From Corynebacterium jeikeium (GTDB lineage Bacteria; Actinomycetota; Actinomycetes; Mycobacteriales; Mycobacteriaceae): DNA of 64,000 nucleotides. The DNA is taken from positions 1,426,001-1,490,000 of the forward strand of contig CP033784.1 in the NCBI GenBank assembly GCA_003955985.1, in the 5' to 3' direction. The notes under the pieces are model-generated. The model saw only the letters and a program-made list of their open reading frames with translations. It did no database searches and was not told the origin of the DNA. Shown here one piece after another: positions 9,895 to 18,284 of the stretch; the stretch's first letter is position 1; the number at the start of each line of letters is the position of its first letter. The position numbers and the translations under genes were made by a program.

Positions 9895-11010
9895 ATGAGC
9901 AACGGTATCTTTAGCTTTGACATCTATCAGCAGCGTCTGGATCGCACTGCGGAGCTACTCCGCAGCCGCGATGCGGACGCTGCAGTCTTTGGAACCGGCG
10001 CTGACCTGCAGTATCTCATTGGTTCTGCGGTCACTTCGCATGAGCGTCTCACCGCGCTGGTGGTCACTGCATCCGGCACCACCACACTGGTACTGCCCGC
10101 CGTGGAGCGCGGGGACCTGCCACTGTGTGCAATCGGTGATCTCAACGCCGATGTGGTGTTGTGGGAAGACGGCCAGAATCCGCACCGCATTGTCGCCGAC
10201 TTGGTGGGCCACGTGGGCACCCTCGCAGTGGGAGCCTCTTTGACCGCTGACCACTTGATTCCTATCCAGGATCTCACCGGAGCCAAGACTGTGTTGGCCG
10301 GAGACCTTCTGAAGGAACTGTTCATGCGCAAGGACGCCGCTGAGATTGATCAGCTGCGCGAGGCCGGCGCCGCTATTGACCGCGTTCACGCTCGAGTGCC
10401 GGGCATGCTGCGCGCAGGTCGCACTGAGCGCGAGGTCGCCGACGAGATCTCGGCTGCCATCCTGGAGGAGGGGCACGTCGCCATTGACTTCGTCATTGTC
10501 GGCTCCGCTGAAAATGGCGCGAATCCGCACCACGATTTCTCCGACCGCGTCATCGAGGAAGGCGACGTGGTGGTCGTCGATATCGGAGGCACCTTGCCGC
10601 TTGGCTACCACTCCGATTGCACGCGCACCTATGTCGTCGGCAAGCCGGGGGAGAAGGAAGCTGCAGCGTGGGCAGCTCTGCGCAAGGCGCAGGAAGCTGC
10701 CGTGGCGGCGGTGCGCCCCGGCGTGACGGCCGCAGAGATCGATGCGATTGCGCGTAATAGCCTCACCGCTGCGGGCTACGGCGAGTACTTCATTCACCGC
10801 ACTGGTCATGGCATTGGCCTGTCCACGCATGAAGAACCGTTCATTATGGCTGGCAATGAGCTCAAGCTCGAGCCTGGCATGGCGTTTTCGGTGGAGCCGG
10901 GCGTGTACCTGCCGGGTGAGTTCGGTATGCGCCTGGAAGACATCATCGTTGTCACCGAAGACGGCGGAGAATCGGTCAATAATGGTCCGCACGATTTAAT
11001 TACCGTCTAA
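9895..11010 (+). CDS. pepQ: M24-family metallopeptidase (Xaa-Pro dipeptidase/aminopeptidase type)
   Basis: 371 residues with an N-terminal creatinase/prolidase domain (to ~125) and a C-terminal pita-bread fold. The five metal ligands are visible: Asp and Asp in VVVDIGGTLPLGYHSDCTRTY, His in HRTGHGIGLSTHEE, Glu in the SVEPGVY region and Glu in GMRLEDIIVV. It is expected to cleave peptides with proline as second residue, in the cytoplasm. The ATG at 9895 was chosen over the TTG nine bases upstream because a -10-like hexamer ends 8 nt before it. The symbol is by family; pepP-type activity cannot be excluded. Confidence 0.88.
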   Translation: MSNGIFSFDIYQQRLDRTAELLRSRDADAAVFGTGADLQYLIGSAVTSHERLTALVVTASGTTTLVLPAVERGDLPLCAIGDLNADVVLWEDGQNPHRIVADLVGHVGTLAVGASLTADHLIPIQDLTGAKTVLAGDLLKELFMRKDAAEIDQLREAGAAIDRVHARVPGMLRAGRTEREVADEISAAILEEGHVAIDFVIVGSAENGANPHHDFSDRVIEEGDVVVVDIGGTLPLGYHSDCTRTYVVGKPGEKEAAAWAALRKAQEAAVAAVRPGVTAAEIDAIARNSLTAAGYGEYFIHRTGHGIGLSTHEEPFIMAGNELKLEPGMAFSVEPGVYLPGEFGMRLEDIIVVTEDGGESVNNGPHDLITV

Positions 11011-11042
11011 TCAAGGCTTAGAGGAAAGGTATTTTCTAGCGC

Positions 11043-11807
11043 ATGGGACACGTACTCGTTCTTGGTGCCACCAGCGAGATCGGCGGGGAAGTTGCCGCGC
11101 GACTGGCCAACCACAACACCTTCACGCTCGCTGCGCGCCGCACTGAGGCGCTCGACGGCATTGCCGGTCGGCTCATCGACTCCGGTGCCGTCGCGGTGCA
11201 CCGCATCCACTTTGATGCCGATGACATCGCCGCACACCGTCAGTTTGTTGAGCACGCCTGGCAGCACGGTCCCATCGACACGGTGATTGTCGCGTTCGGC
11301 ATCCTCGGTGATCAACGGAAGTGTGAGGAGTCCGGCGAGGCTGCTGCGGCAGTCATTCATACCGACTTCACAGCACAGGCATCGATTCTCACTGAGATTG
11401 TCGCGCGCATGGAGTCCGACATCGCCTCCGGCACGCTGCCTGTGCGCGATAAGGTCGCGGGCCGCATCATGGCCTTTTCCTCTATCGCAGGTGCCCGCGT
11501 GCGCCGCGCCAACTACGTCTACGGTTCGGCGAAGGCCGGCCTCGACGGTTTCCTCCAGGGCATGCAGGACCGCCTGCACGGGAGCCATATTCAGCTGACG
11601 ATTGTCCGGCCGGGCTTCGTCATCGGCCGCATGACCGAAGGCATGAAGCCAGCGCCGATGTCCTCGCGCCCCGCCGAGGTCGCGGAGGCCGCCGTCACTG
11701 CTTTCGACGGTCGGAAGCCCCACGTCTGGGTGCCGCGTAAATTGGCATTGCTCGCACGCGCCACACATCTGACTCCGCGCTGGATTTGGCGGAAGATGCC
11801 CCGATGA
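11043..11807 (+). CDS. SDR-family reductase, DprE2-like
   Basis: 254 residues. The N-terminal Rossmann motif is GATSEIGG. The block IVAFGILGD, then AFSSIAGARVRRANYVYGSAKAGLDGF (catalytic Ser, Tyr-x3-Lys) and IVRPGFVIGRM, closely follow DprE2, the NADH-dependent 2-ketoribose reductase that makes decaprenylphosphoryl-arabinose for cell-wall arabinan. The C-terminal IWRKMPR also resembles DprE2. Whether it is the main DprE2 or a paralogue cannot be told, because dprE1 is not in the window. Its stop overlaps the cobL start (ATGA), so it may head the cobLMK transcript. Confidence 0.75.
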   Translation: MGHVLVLGATSEIGGEVAARLANHNTFTLAARRTEALDGIAGRLIDSGAVAVHRIHFDADDIAAHRQFVEHAWQHGPIDTVIVAFGILGDQRKCEESGEAAAAVIHTDFTAQASILTEIVARMESDIASGTLPVRDKVAGRIMAFSSIAGARVRRANYVYGSAKAGLDGFLQGMQDRLHGSHIQLTIVRPGFVIGRMTEGMKPAPMSSRPAEVAEAAVTAFDGRKPHVWVPRKLALLARATHLTPRWIWRKMPR

Positions 11808-13030
11808 GCCCAAAGCTTCGCGTCGTCGGCATCGGCTGCGACGGGTACCCTGGCCTATCCGCCCGCGCTGTCGAGGCGTTGTCGTCGGCTCGCCGCATCA
11901 TTGGCTCTCCCCGTCAGCTCCATTTGCTTGCCGACGTCAACCTGGACGCCGACCTCTCACCTTGGCCAGGTGGCTTCTGGAAGGATTGGCGGGCCACCCT
12001 GGCAGATATTGACCCCGCAGTCGATGTCATCCTCGCCAGTGGCGATCCCATGTTCCACGGTGTCGGCGTGTCCCTGGTCCGGGAGCTCGGCCGTGGCGCC
12101 GTGGAGGTTATTCCAGCGCCATCGTCAGCCTCATTGGCCTGCGCTTACCTCGGCTGGCCCTTGCATGACACTCCGGTGATTTCGCTGGTGACAGGCGAGC
12201 CGGGGCTACCTGGTGCCGCGCGTGTCGTACCGGTAGCGGATTCACTACGGCCCTTCCTGGTGCTGTGCCGAAACGCGGACTCAGTGAAAGAGGTCGCTAC
12301 GGTTTTAGCCGACCGCCCAGACACCAAGCTCACCGCGCTGACCAATCTCGGCGGCACGGAAGCTACAGGGCTGCCGGAGTCCGTTGCCGCAGGCACGGTG
12401 GCGAACCCACCAGTTCCAGCTGGCAACCTCACGGTGCTGGCGGTGGAGCCGTCGGGAAGCGCGCGCGGCTGGCTGCGCGACGGTGACTTTGATTCAGATG
12501 GCCAGCTGACGAAGGCGCCGATTCGCCAAATGACGGTCGCTGCGTTGGATCCGCGGCCGGGAGCGCTGCTGTGGGATGTCGGCGGTGGCACGGGGTCGAT
12601 TGGCATTGAGTGGGCTCGGCACGGCGGACGTGCGGAAATTTTCGAGCGCGATGCTGTTCGTGCAGAGCGAATTGCTAAGAATGTGGCGGCTCTGTCTGGC
12701 AATGTGACCGTCCACCGCGGAGCGGCACCAGCGGTGTTGGCGGACTCGAATCTTCGCCCAGATGCCATTTTCATCGGCGGAGGTCTCACTGCTGACGGAA
12801 TGATTGAAACCTGTTGGCAACGCCTTGCCCCGGGAGGCACCATCGTCGCAAACACCGTGACGCTGGAGTCGGAGGCTCTGCTGTGGCAGGCGCGTCGCGA
12901 CTATGGCGGGGATGTCACCCGGCTTTCCGTGGAGCGCGCAGGTGCAGTCGGCAGTTTCACTGCGTGGCGCCCTACGTTGCCGGTGGTGCAGTGGGTGGCG
13001 GAGAAGCCAGTAGAGCCTGCGCTACCATAG
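11804..13030 (+). CDS. cobL: Precorrin-6Y C5,15-methyltransferase (decarboxylating) CobL
   Basis: 408 residues with two domains. The N-terminal half is a SAM-dependent tetrapyrrole methylase (VVGIGCDGYPGLS at the start, LASGDPMFHGVG near 75). The C-terminal half (from ~225) is a CbiT-like class I methyltransferase (LLWDVGGGTGSIGIEWAR). It methylates C5 and C15 of precorrin-6B and decarboxylates the C12 acetate in the aerobic cobalamin pathway. The start ATG at 11804 overlaps the upstream SDR stop by 4 bp; a TTG 18 bp upstream is less likely. Confidence 0.94.
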   Translation: MSPKLRVVGIGCDGYPGLSARAVEALSSARRIIGSPRQLHLLADVNLDADLSPWPGGFWKDWRATLADIDPAVDVILASGDPMFHGVGVSLVRELGRGAVEVIPAPSSASLACAYLGWPLHDTPVISLVTGEPGLPGAARVVPVADSLRPFLVLCRNADSVKEVATVLADRPDTKLTALTNLGGTEATGLPESVAAGTVANPPVPAGNLTVLAVEPSGSARGWLRDGDFDSDGQLTKAPIRQMTVAALDPRPGALLWDVGGGTGSIGIEWARHGGRAEIFERDAVRAERIAKNVAALSGNVTVHRGAAPAVLADSNLRPDAIFIGGGLTADGMIETCWQRLAPGGTIVANTVTLESEALLWQARRDYGGDVTRLSVERAGAVGSFTAWRPTLPVVQWVAEKPVEPALP

Positions 13031-13076
13031 ACGTAATTTCTCTGTCTAGAAAATATTGAGGACTCTGTAACTCACA

Positions 13077-13850
13077 ATGACTGTGTATTTCATCGGTGCA
13101 GGCCCGGGGGCAGCGGATTTGCTGACGCTGCGCGCGGACCGGCTTATTCGTTCCTGCCCAGTGTGCCTTTACGCGGGATCGATTGTCCCGCCTGAGGTGC
13201 TGGAACACTGCCCCGAAGGCGCAGAGATCATCAACACCGCGCGAATGCCGCTGGATACCATCATCGAAACCATTCAGGCAGCGCATGCGGCGGGCAAGGA
13301 TGTCGCACGCCTGCAGTCCGGCGACCCGTCGGTGTGGTCGGCGCTGGCAGAACAGGTCCGTCGTCTCAGCGAGCTCGGCATTGACTACGAAATCGTTCCG
13401 GGTGTGCCGGCATTTTCCGCGGCGGCGGCCGCTCTGGGCCACGAGCTCACGGTGCCAACTGTTGGCCAGTCGGTGGTGCTGACTCGTATCTCCGGGCGCG
13501 CTTCCAAGATGCCGGAGGGCGAGACCCTGGAGAACTTCGGCCGCACGGGCGCAACTCTGTGCATTCACTTGGCCGCCCACGACATCGATCGTGTGGTCGA
13601 GGAGCTCACCCCGCATTATGGTGAGCACGGTCCGGTGGCAGTCGTGGCTTTCGCATCCCGTCCGGAACAGGTTATTCTCCGCGGCACGCTGTCTGATATC
13701 GCGCAGCAGGTCAAGGATGCAGGTGTGACTCGTACGGCTGTCATCATTGTCGGCAAGGTGCTCACCGCCGAGGCGTTCCCGGATAGCTACCTCTACAGCG
13801 ATGATCGTCCACGCGATGAACACGGACGGACCATTCCATGCGTGCACTAA
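13077..13850 (+). CDS. cobM: Precorrin-4 C11-methyltransferase CobM
   Basis: 257 residues. It is a SAM tetrapyrrole methylase with the typical start [18 protein letters not shown], the [12 protein letters not shown] loop near residue 80 and [17 protein letters not shown] near 104. It methylates C11 of precorrin-4 to give precorrin-5. It lies 46 bp after cobL and overlaps cobK by 13 bp, so cobL-cobM-cobK are likely one transcript. Confidence 0.94.
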   Translation: MTVYFIGAGPGAADLLTLRADRLIRSCPVCLYAGSIVPPEVLEHCPEGAEIINTARMPLDTIIETIQAAHAAGKDVARLQSGDPSVWSALAEQVRRLSELGIDYEIVPGVPAFSAAAAALGHELTVPTVGQSVVLTRISGRASKMPEGETLENFGRTGATLCIHLAAHDIDRVVEELTPHYGEHGPVAVVAFASRPEQVILRGTLSDIAQQVKDAGVTRTAVIIVGKVLTAEAFPDSYLYSDDRPRDEHGRTIPCVH

Positions 13851-14578
13851 TTCTGGGTGGAACTGCTGAAGCCCGCGCCCTGGCCAAGCGCTTAGTGGGC
13901 GAGGGCTGGTTTGTCACCTCTTCACTGGCCGGTCGCGTTTCTAACCCGAAGCTGCCCGTCGGCAATGTCCGCATTGGCGGTTTTGGCGGTCCCGCAGGAC
14001 TGACTCGGTGGCTCATCTCCGATGCCACTGAAGTCATCATCGATGCCACGCATCCGTATGCAGAACAGATCAGCGAATCTGCTGCTGAAGCTGCCCGAGC
14101 CACCGGTATTCCGCTTGTTGCGCTGCATCGCCCTGCGTGGGAGAAGCAGCCTGGCGACAACTGGATTGAGGTGTCCTCCATGCAGGAGGCCGCGGACGTT
14201 GTTGCCGACCGTTTCTACAGCCCGTTTCTCACTATTGGCCGTCAGCAGCTTGCTCCATTTGCCGGTGATTCCAACGGCCGTTACCTCATTCGCTGTGTGG
14301 AACAGCCCGCGCCGCCGCTGCCGAAGAATCGGAAGATTATTCTCAGCCGTGGGCCTTACGATGTCGCAGCGGAGCGCAAGCTCATGCGGGATTACGCCGT
14401 GGACTGCGTGGTAACCAAAAACTCCGGTGGTGCTGCTACTTACGCCAAGATTGAGGCAGCCCGCGACCTGAAGAAGCCGGTCGTTATCGTGCAGCGCCCG
14501 CAGCTGCCCGGCGCGGATATCGCCACCGTCGCCACAACGGTGGATGAGGCGTACAACGCCGTCATCCGCCGGGCATAG
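13838..14578 (+). CDS. cobK: Precorrin-6A reductase CobK
   Basis: 246 residues. Precorrin-6A to 6B reductase, NADPH-dependent. The start is a Rossmann-like [19 protein letters not shown], followed by [20 protein letters not shown] near 63 and [15 protein letters not shown] near 189, both CobK/CbiJ signatures. It overlaps the end of cobM and ends 3 bp from the convergent end of cobIJ, with no room for a terminator between. Confidence 0.94.
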   Translation: MRALILGGTAEARALAKRLVGEGWFVTSSLAGRVSNPKLPVGNVRIGGFGGPAGLTRWLISDATEVIIDATHPYAEQISESAAEAARATGIPLVALHRPAWEKQPGDNWIEVSSMQEAADVVADRFYSPFLTIGRQQLAPFAGDSNGRYLIRCVEQPAPPLPKNRKIILSRGPYDVAAERKLMRDYAVDCVVTKNSGGAATYAKIEAARDLKKPVVIVQRPQLPGADIATVATTVDEAYNAVIRRA

Positions 14579-14581
14579 CGG

Positions 14582-16192
14582 CTAACGCAGCAACTCGCCA
14601 GTTCCGCTGGTGCCGCCCTCACCGTAGTGGCGTGCGGTGTAGACCCGAGTGGTCTTGCCGGCACGATACGCCTTTGTCGACGACGAACCAATAATCACCA
14701 TGGTCCGCATATCGACGACATCCGGGTCGAACTCCGCCAGCGTGGTCACGGTGACGTGTTCCTGCTCCGAGCCGACTGCCCGCGCCACAATCACAGGCGT
14801 TGTCGGCTCGCGGTATTCCAAAGCCAAGGCACGCAGCTCTCGAATCTGCCATCTCCGCGACTTGGAGGCCGGGTTGTAGACAGCAAACGCCATGTCCGCA
14901 CCGGCTACAGCACGCACTCGCTTAACGACGACCTCCCAGGGCTTCAACCTGTCGGAGAGACTGAGCATCGCAAAGTCATGGCCAAGGGGAGCACCCACTC
15001 GACTTGCGACAGCCTGAGCAGCAGTCATGCCCGGCACGACTCGAACTGGAATGTTTCGCCACATATCGTCGTCAGCGACTTCCAGCACTGCGGCCGCCAT
15101 GGCGAAGACCCCCGGGTCACCGGAACTGACCACCGCAACTCGACCTCCACGCTTGGCTATATCCAGCGCCATAGTGGCTCTCTCTGCCTCTACGCGGTTG
15201 TCGGAGAGGTGGCGGCGTTGCCCGGCGCGCTCAGGAACCCGGTTGATGTAGGTGGAGTAGCCAACCAGATCCGTGGCCCGGGCCAGTTCCTCAGTGACTT
15301 CTGGGGTGGTCCAGCGCTCCGCACCCGGGCCCAGGCCGACAACGATAACTTCACCGACCGCTGGGGTAGCCGACTCAGTCGCCGTATCGGTGGCTACACC
15401 GGTCGCCACATCATTAGCTGGCTCTGATGCTCCAGATACGCTCCGTTCAGTGCCGTAGACAGCGGAAGGCACGACGGCTACTGCAAAGTACGGAACTTTC
15501 TCCGGGTCTGCATCGACCAGCGGGTAGCTGGTGTGCTCATTCATCGTTGCTCGCTCGACAACGTAGGCGCGCTCGAGCATGCCTGCGGACTGCAACGCTG
15601 TGCGCACCTTCTCAACGTTTTTCCCCAGCTTCATAATGACTACACAGTCTGAGGCGTCAAGAACCGCAGCGATGCGCTCGGAATCGGCGGTGGCTGGGAC
15701 AACGCTGACGATTTCGGTAGCCTCGCCGAGCGGCTGACCAATCTCTGCTGCCGCCGCAGTAATGCTGGCCACTCCGGGGACAATCTCAGTGGGGAAGCCC
15801 TCGCTGAGAGCGTGGTGCAGATGCTGGTACGAGCTATAGAGCATCGGGTCACCGAGCGAAAGCACTGCAACACTTCGTCCCTCGGCCAAGTGCTTGTGCA
15901 GGCGAGCAGTGGCCTCTGCATAGAAACCGGCGAGCTGCTCGCGATAGTCGGCTGGGCGCCCGGTGGTCACCGGGTATTGCAATTGTTCTTCCACGGCAGC
16001 GTCGTCACGCGCGTCAATCAGTTCGGCGGCGATTGAGCGCGCCGTGGAACGTCCGTGAGTGCCGGCATGGTAGGCGATGACATCGGCTGTGCGGATGATG
16101 TCGGCACCGCGGAGTGTAATGAGACCTGCGTCGCCGGGACCGAGTCCGACGCCGTAGAGATGACCAGGCTGAGCACTGTAGGAGCCGGACAT
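14582..16192 (-). CDS. cobIJ: CobI-CobJ fusion: precorrin-2 C20- / precorrin-3B C17-methyltransferase
   Basis: 536 residues carrying two SAM tetrapyrrole methylase domains. Residues ~8-245 match CobI (GVGLGPGDAGLITLRG, VLSLGDPMLYSSYQHL, EIVPGVASITAAAAEIG). Residues ~275-520 match CobJ (VVGLGPGAERWTTPEV, VVSSGDPGVFAMAAA, VVPGMTAAQAVASRVGAPLGHDF). A Thr/Ala-rich linker at ~245-272 joins them. The fused protein supplies two early ring methylations, flanking the CobG step encoded in the same block. It starts 3 bp after the cobH stop. CobIJ fusions are known in actinobacteria. Confidence 0.95.
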   Translation of the reverse strand: MSGSYSAQPGHLYGVGLGPGDAGLITLRGADIIRTADVIAYHAGTHGRSTARSIAAELIDARDDAAVEEQLQYPVTTGRPADYREQLAGFYAEATARLHKHLAEGRSVAVLSLGDPMLYSSYQHLHHALSEGFPTEIVPGVASITAAAAEIGQPLGEATEIVSVVPATADSERIAAVLDASDCVVIMKLGKNVEKVRTALQSAGMLERAYVVERATMNEHTSYPLVDADPEKVPYFAVAVVPSAVYGTERSVSGASEPANDVATGVATDTATESATPAVGEVIVVGLGPGAERWTTPEVTEELARATDLVGYSTYINRVPERAGQRRHLSDNRVEAERATMALDIAKRGGRVAVVSSGDPGVFAMAAAVLEVADDDMWRNIPVRVVPGMTAAQAVASRVGAPLGHDFAMLSLSDRLKPWEVVVKRVRAVAGADMAFAVYNPASKSRRWQIRELRALALEYREPTTPVIVARAVGSEQEHVTVTTLAEFDPDVVDMRTMVIIGSSSTKAYRAGKTTRVYTARHYGEGGTSGTGELLR

Positions 16193-16195
16193 GGT

Positions 16196-16846
16196 TTAGA
16201 TGATCTCCTTTGCGGTGGCAATGGCATTGAGGGCAGCACAGGTGATAGCCGAGCCACCGCGACGGCCGGTGACGGTGATGTACTTCAGCTCTGGGTTTTC
16301 GGCACCGGAGTCGATAGTGACCTGCTTTGATTCCGCGGCACCGACGAAGCCCACTGGCATGGCCAAAATGGCAGCGGGCATGGGGAAGGAGCCCTCATTA
16401 ATGCGGTTGAGCAGGTGGAAGAGGGCGGTGGGAGCGTTGCCGATGGCGACAACCGCGCCCTCTAGGCGTGGCTTCCACAGCTCCACGGCGGCAGCAGTGC
16501 GCGTGGTGCCGAGTTCTTGAGCCAGCTTGGGGACGCGCTCATCACGCAGCAGGCAGATGACCTCGTTGTCAGCAGGTAAGCGCTTGCGGGTAATACCCGA
16601 GGCGATCATGTTGACATCGGTGAAGATAGGAGCGCCTTCCTCGAGAGCCTGGCGAGCTGCGCGCACAGCTCCCGTGGAAAAGACGATGTCCTTGGTCAGG
16701 TCGGTCTGACCTGCTGCGTGAATCATTCTGACAGCGACGGTTTCCTCATCGGCATCGAAGCGGGAAAGATCGCTTTCTTCGCGAATGATGGCAAACGAGT
16801 TACGGTAAATATCCGCACCGTCGGTGTTGTACTCAAAGCGCTTCAT
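16196..16846 (-). CDS. cobH: Precorrin-8X methylmutase CobH
   Basis: 216 residues. It moves the methyl group from C11 to C12, converting precorrin-8X to hydrogenobyrinate. Supporting motifs are MIHAAGQTDL with the catalytic His near residue 47, TDVNMIASGI near 78, AIGNAPTALFHLL near 137 and MPVGFVGAAESK near 163. The gene lies 11 bp after cobG and 3 bp before cobIJ in one minus-strand unit. Confidence 0.95.
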   Translation of the reverse strand: MKRFEYNTDGADIYRNSFAIIREESDLSRFDADEETVAVRMIHAAGQTDLTKDIVFSTGAVRAARQALEEGAPIFTDVNMIASGITRKRLPADNEVICLLRDERVPKLAQELGTTRTAAAVELWKPRLEGAVVAIGNAPTALFHLLNRINEGSFPMPAAILAMPVGFVGAAESKQVTIDSGAENPELKYITVTGRRGGSAITCAALNAIATAKEII

Positions 16847-16857
16847 AGGCTTAAAGC

Positions 16858-18033
16858 CTAGTCCACAGCAGTGACTTCGTATTCTCCGTCCCCGGTGGCG
16901 AGATAGTCGAAGTAACCGCCCTTGGGCTTGCCGCAGCGACGCTCACAACCGGAGAAGTGCACGCGCCCCTCGGGCAGTCGGCCATCAGCAATTGCGTGAG
17001 AAGCATCGCCGCGGGTGTCAGCCAGAGACTTTTTGCAGCCGGGGCGTCCGGTGCAGGCGCTGACGCGCAGCCAGGTGGACTTCCGGTCGAAGATCAGGCC
17101 ATTGGGCGCCAATACCTTGACGACCTGTTCGGCAACTTCCTCTTCCAAATCGTGCAGAATCAGCGAGTACCACGGAGTGACGTGCACAGGAACTTGCGTA
17201 TGCGAAATCGCACGGGCCAGACGCGCCGGGAGGACGCCAAAGCGCAGGCCAGCGGCCAGGCTAACCAGGCCATCCGGCTGGTCAATCCAACCGATCTGGC
17301 GGGACAGCCCGGCGGTGGCATCAAAGCTCTCAGCCGGGGTCGGCTCCTGGCGACGGACTCGGGCGCCCAATTCCTCGATTACAGCATCGGCAATGCGCTC
17401 GGCCGCATTGGCTTCCGCGATGCGCCAGGCTGAACCACGGCTGTCATTCCACACCTTCGCTGTGGTGATGAGAGCCTCCACGACGTCGTCACGCGAGACG
17501 ACAAGCCCCGAGGTCGCGCCGCCAATGATGAGTTCGAACGTGCCCTCATCGTGGGCGACAACGCCGAAGTCGGGGCGCTCACCGAGCACGTCACCGCGGC
17601 CGTCGTCGAAAGCCATGAGTGTGCGACCTGGCAGTGTTGCCAGCGACGGCTCCGCGATGAGAGCCTTGTCGAACTCTTGAACCAGGTCACGAACATCAGC
17701 TTTACCACCAACGCGACCGGACAGCGGCGACTGAAGAACGTTGCGTACGCGGTCGTGGCTGGTGGAGGGAACCAGCTTCTCTTCTTCCGCGGCATCGGCG
17801 AATGCGCCGGTGTTGGTGATGCCACGGATCTGAACATTGCCGCGGGAAGTGAAGTGAATATCACCGTCGCCGAAATTCTCGGCCAAATCGGCGAGTACGG
17901 CGAAGCCCGGCGCGGGAAGAAAGCCTCCGGGGAAGCGCAGACGACCAATTGCGCCATCAGCTGCGATATGAACCTTGCGGCTGCCGGGGCAACCGTCCTG
18001 ACGAGTGCGGGTTCCTTGATCAGATGCAGTCAT
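16858..18033 (-). CDS. cobG: Precorrin-3B synthase CobG
   Basis: 391 residues. A sulfite/nitrite-reductase-like monooxygenase that contracts the ring route by making precorrin-3B with O2, which marks the aerobic pathway. The C-terminal cysteines CTGRPGC and CERRC are the expected [4Fe-4S] (siroheme-type) ligands. GRLRFPGGFLPAPGFAVLADLAENFGDGDIHFTSRGNVQIRG is the ferredoxin-like half-domain. The start is the ATG at 18033, which lies 7 nt after the -10 hexamer TATTCT; a longer in-frame extension upstream is not CobG-like. Confidence 0.93.
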   Translation of the reverse strand: MTASDQGTRTRQDGCPGSRKVHIAADGAIGRLRFPGGFLPAPGFAVLADLAENFGDGDIHFTSRGNVQIRGITNTGAFADAAEEEKLVPSTSHDRVRNVLQSPLSGRVGGKADVRDLVQEFDKALIAEPSLATLPGRTLMAFDDGRGDVLGERPDFGVVAHDEGTFELIIGGATSGLVVSRDDVVEALITTAKVWNDSRGSAWRIAEANAAERIADAVIEELGARVRRQEPTPAESFDATAGLSRQIGWIDQPDGLVSLAAGLRFGVLPARLARAISHTQVPVHVTPWYSLILHDLEEEVAEQVVKVLAPNGLIFDRKSTWLRVSACTGRPGCKKSLADTRGDASHAIADGRLPEGRVHFSGCERRCGKPKGGYFDYLATGDGEYEVTAVD

Positions 18034-18040
18034 ACTCTCA

Positions 18041-18046
18041 AGAATA
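18041..18046 (-). promoter_or_regulatory. -10 element of a leaderless promoter for cobG-cobH-cobIJ
   Basis: On the minus strand TATTCT is followed by 7 nt and then the cobG ATG, with no ribosome site. The same hexamer and spacing occur before the DEAD-box helicase gene at 42081. No riboswitch-like sequence is seen between this promoter and cobG. Confidence 0.55.
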
Positions 18047-18284
18047 CGCAAACACACACAGAGCTGAGCCCCCGAAAACAGGGGCACATTATCCAGCCCC
18101 TTTCCAGCCCAACGAAACCATCCTGAAGTGGAGTTTTCATACCCCTCCGCAAAAACATACAAATTCTTCACTGAAAATCCACCGATCTACCTTTTTAAAA
18201 CCTTATTGTTTTCATAACCTAACTTCCTCTGAATTAAGGGGAGTTTTCATTGGGTTTTCAATCTGGGGTTATTCAGGAGATTTC

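Noticed and set aside
17949..18284. 112-codon N-terminal extension of the lipase
   Set aside because: It lies upstream of the AGGAG-preceded ATG at 18285 and overlaps cobG; the signal peptide starts after 18285.
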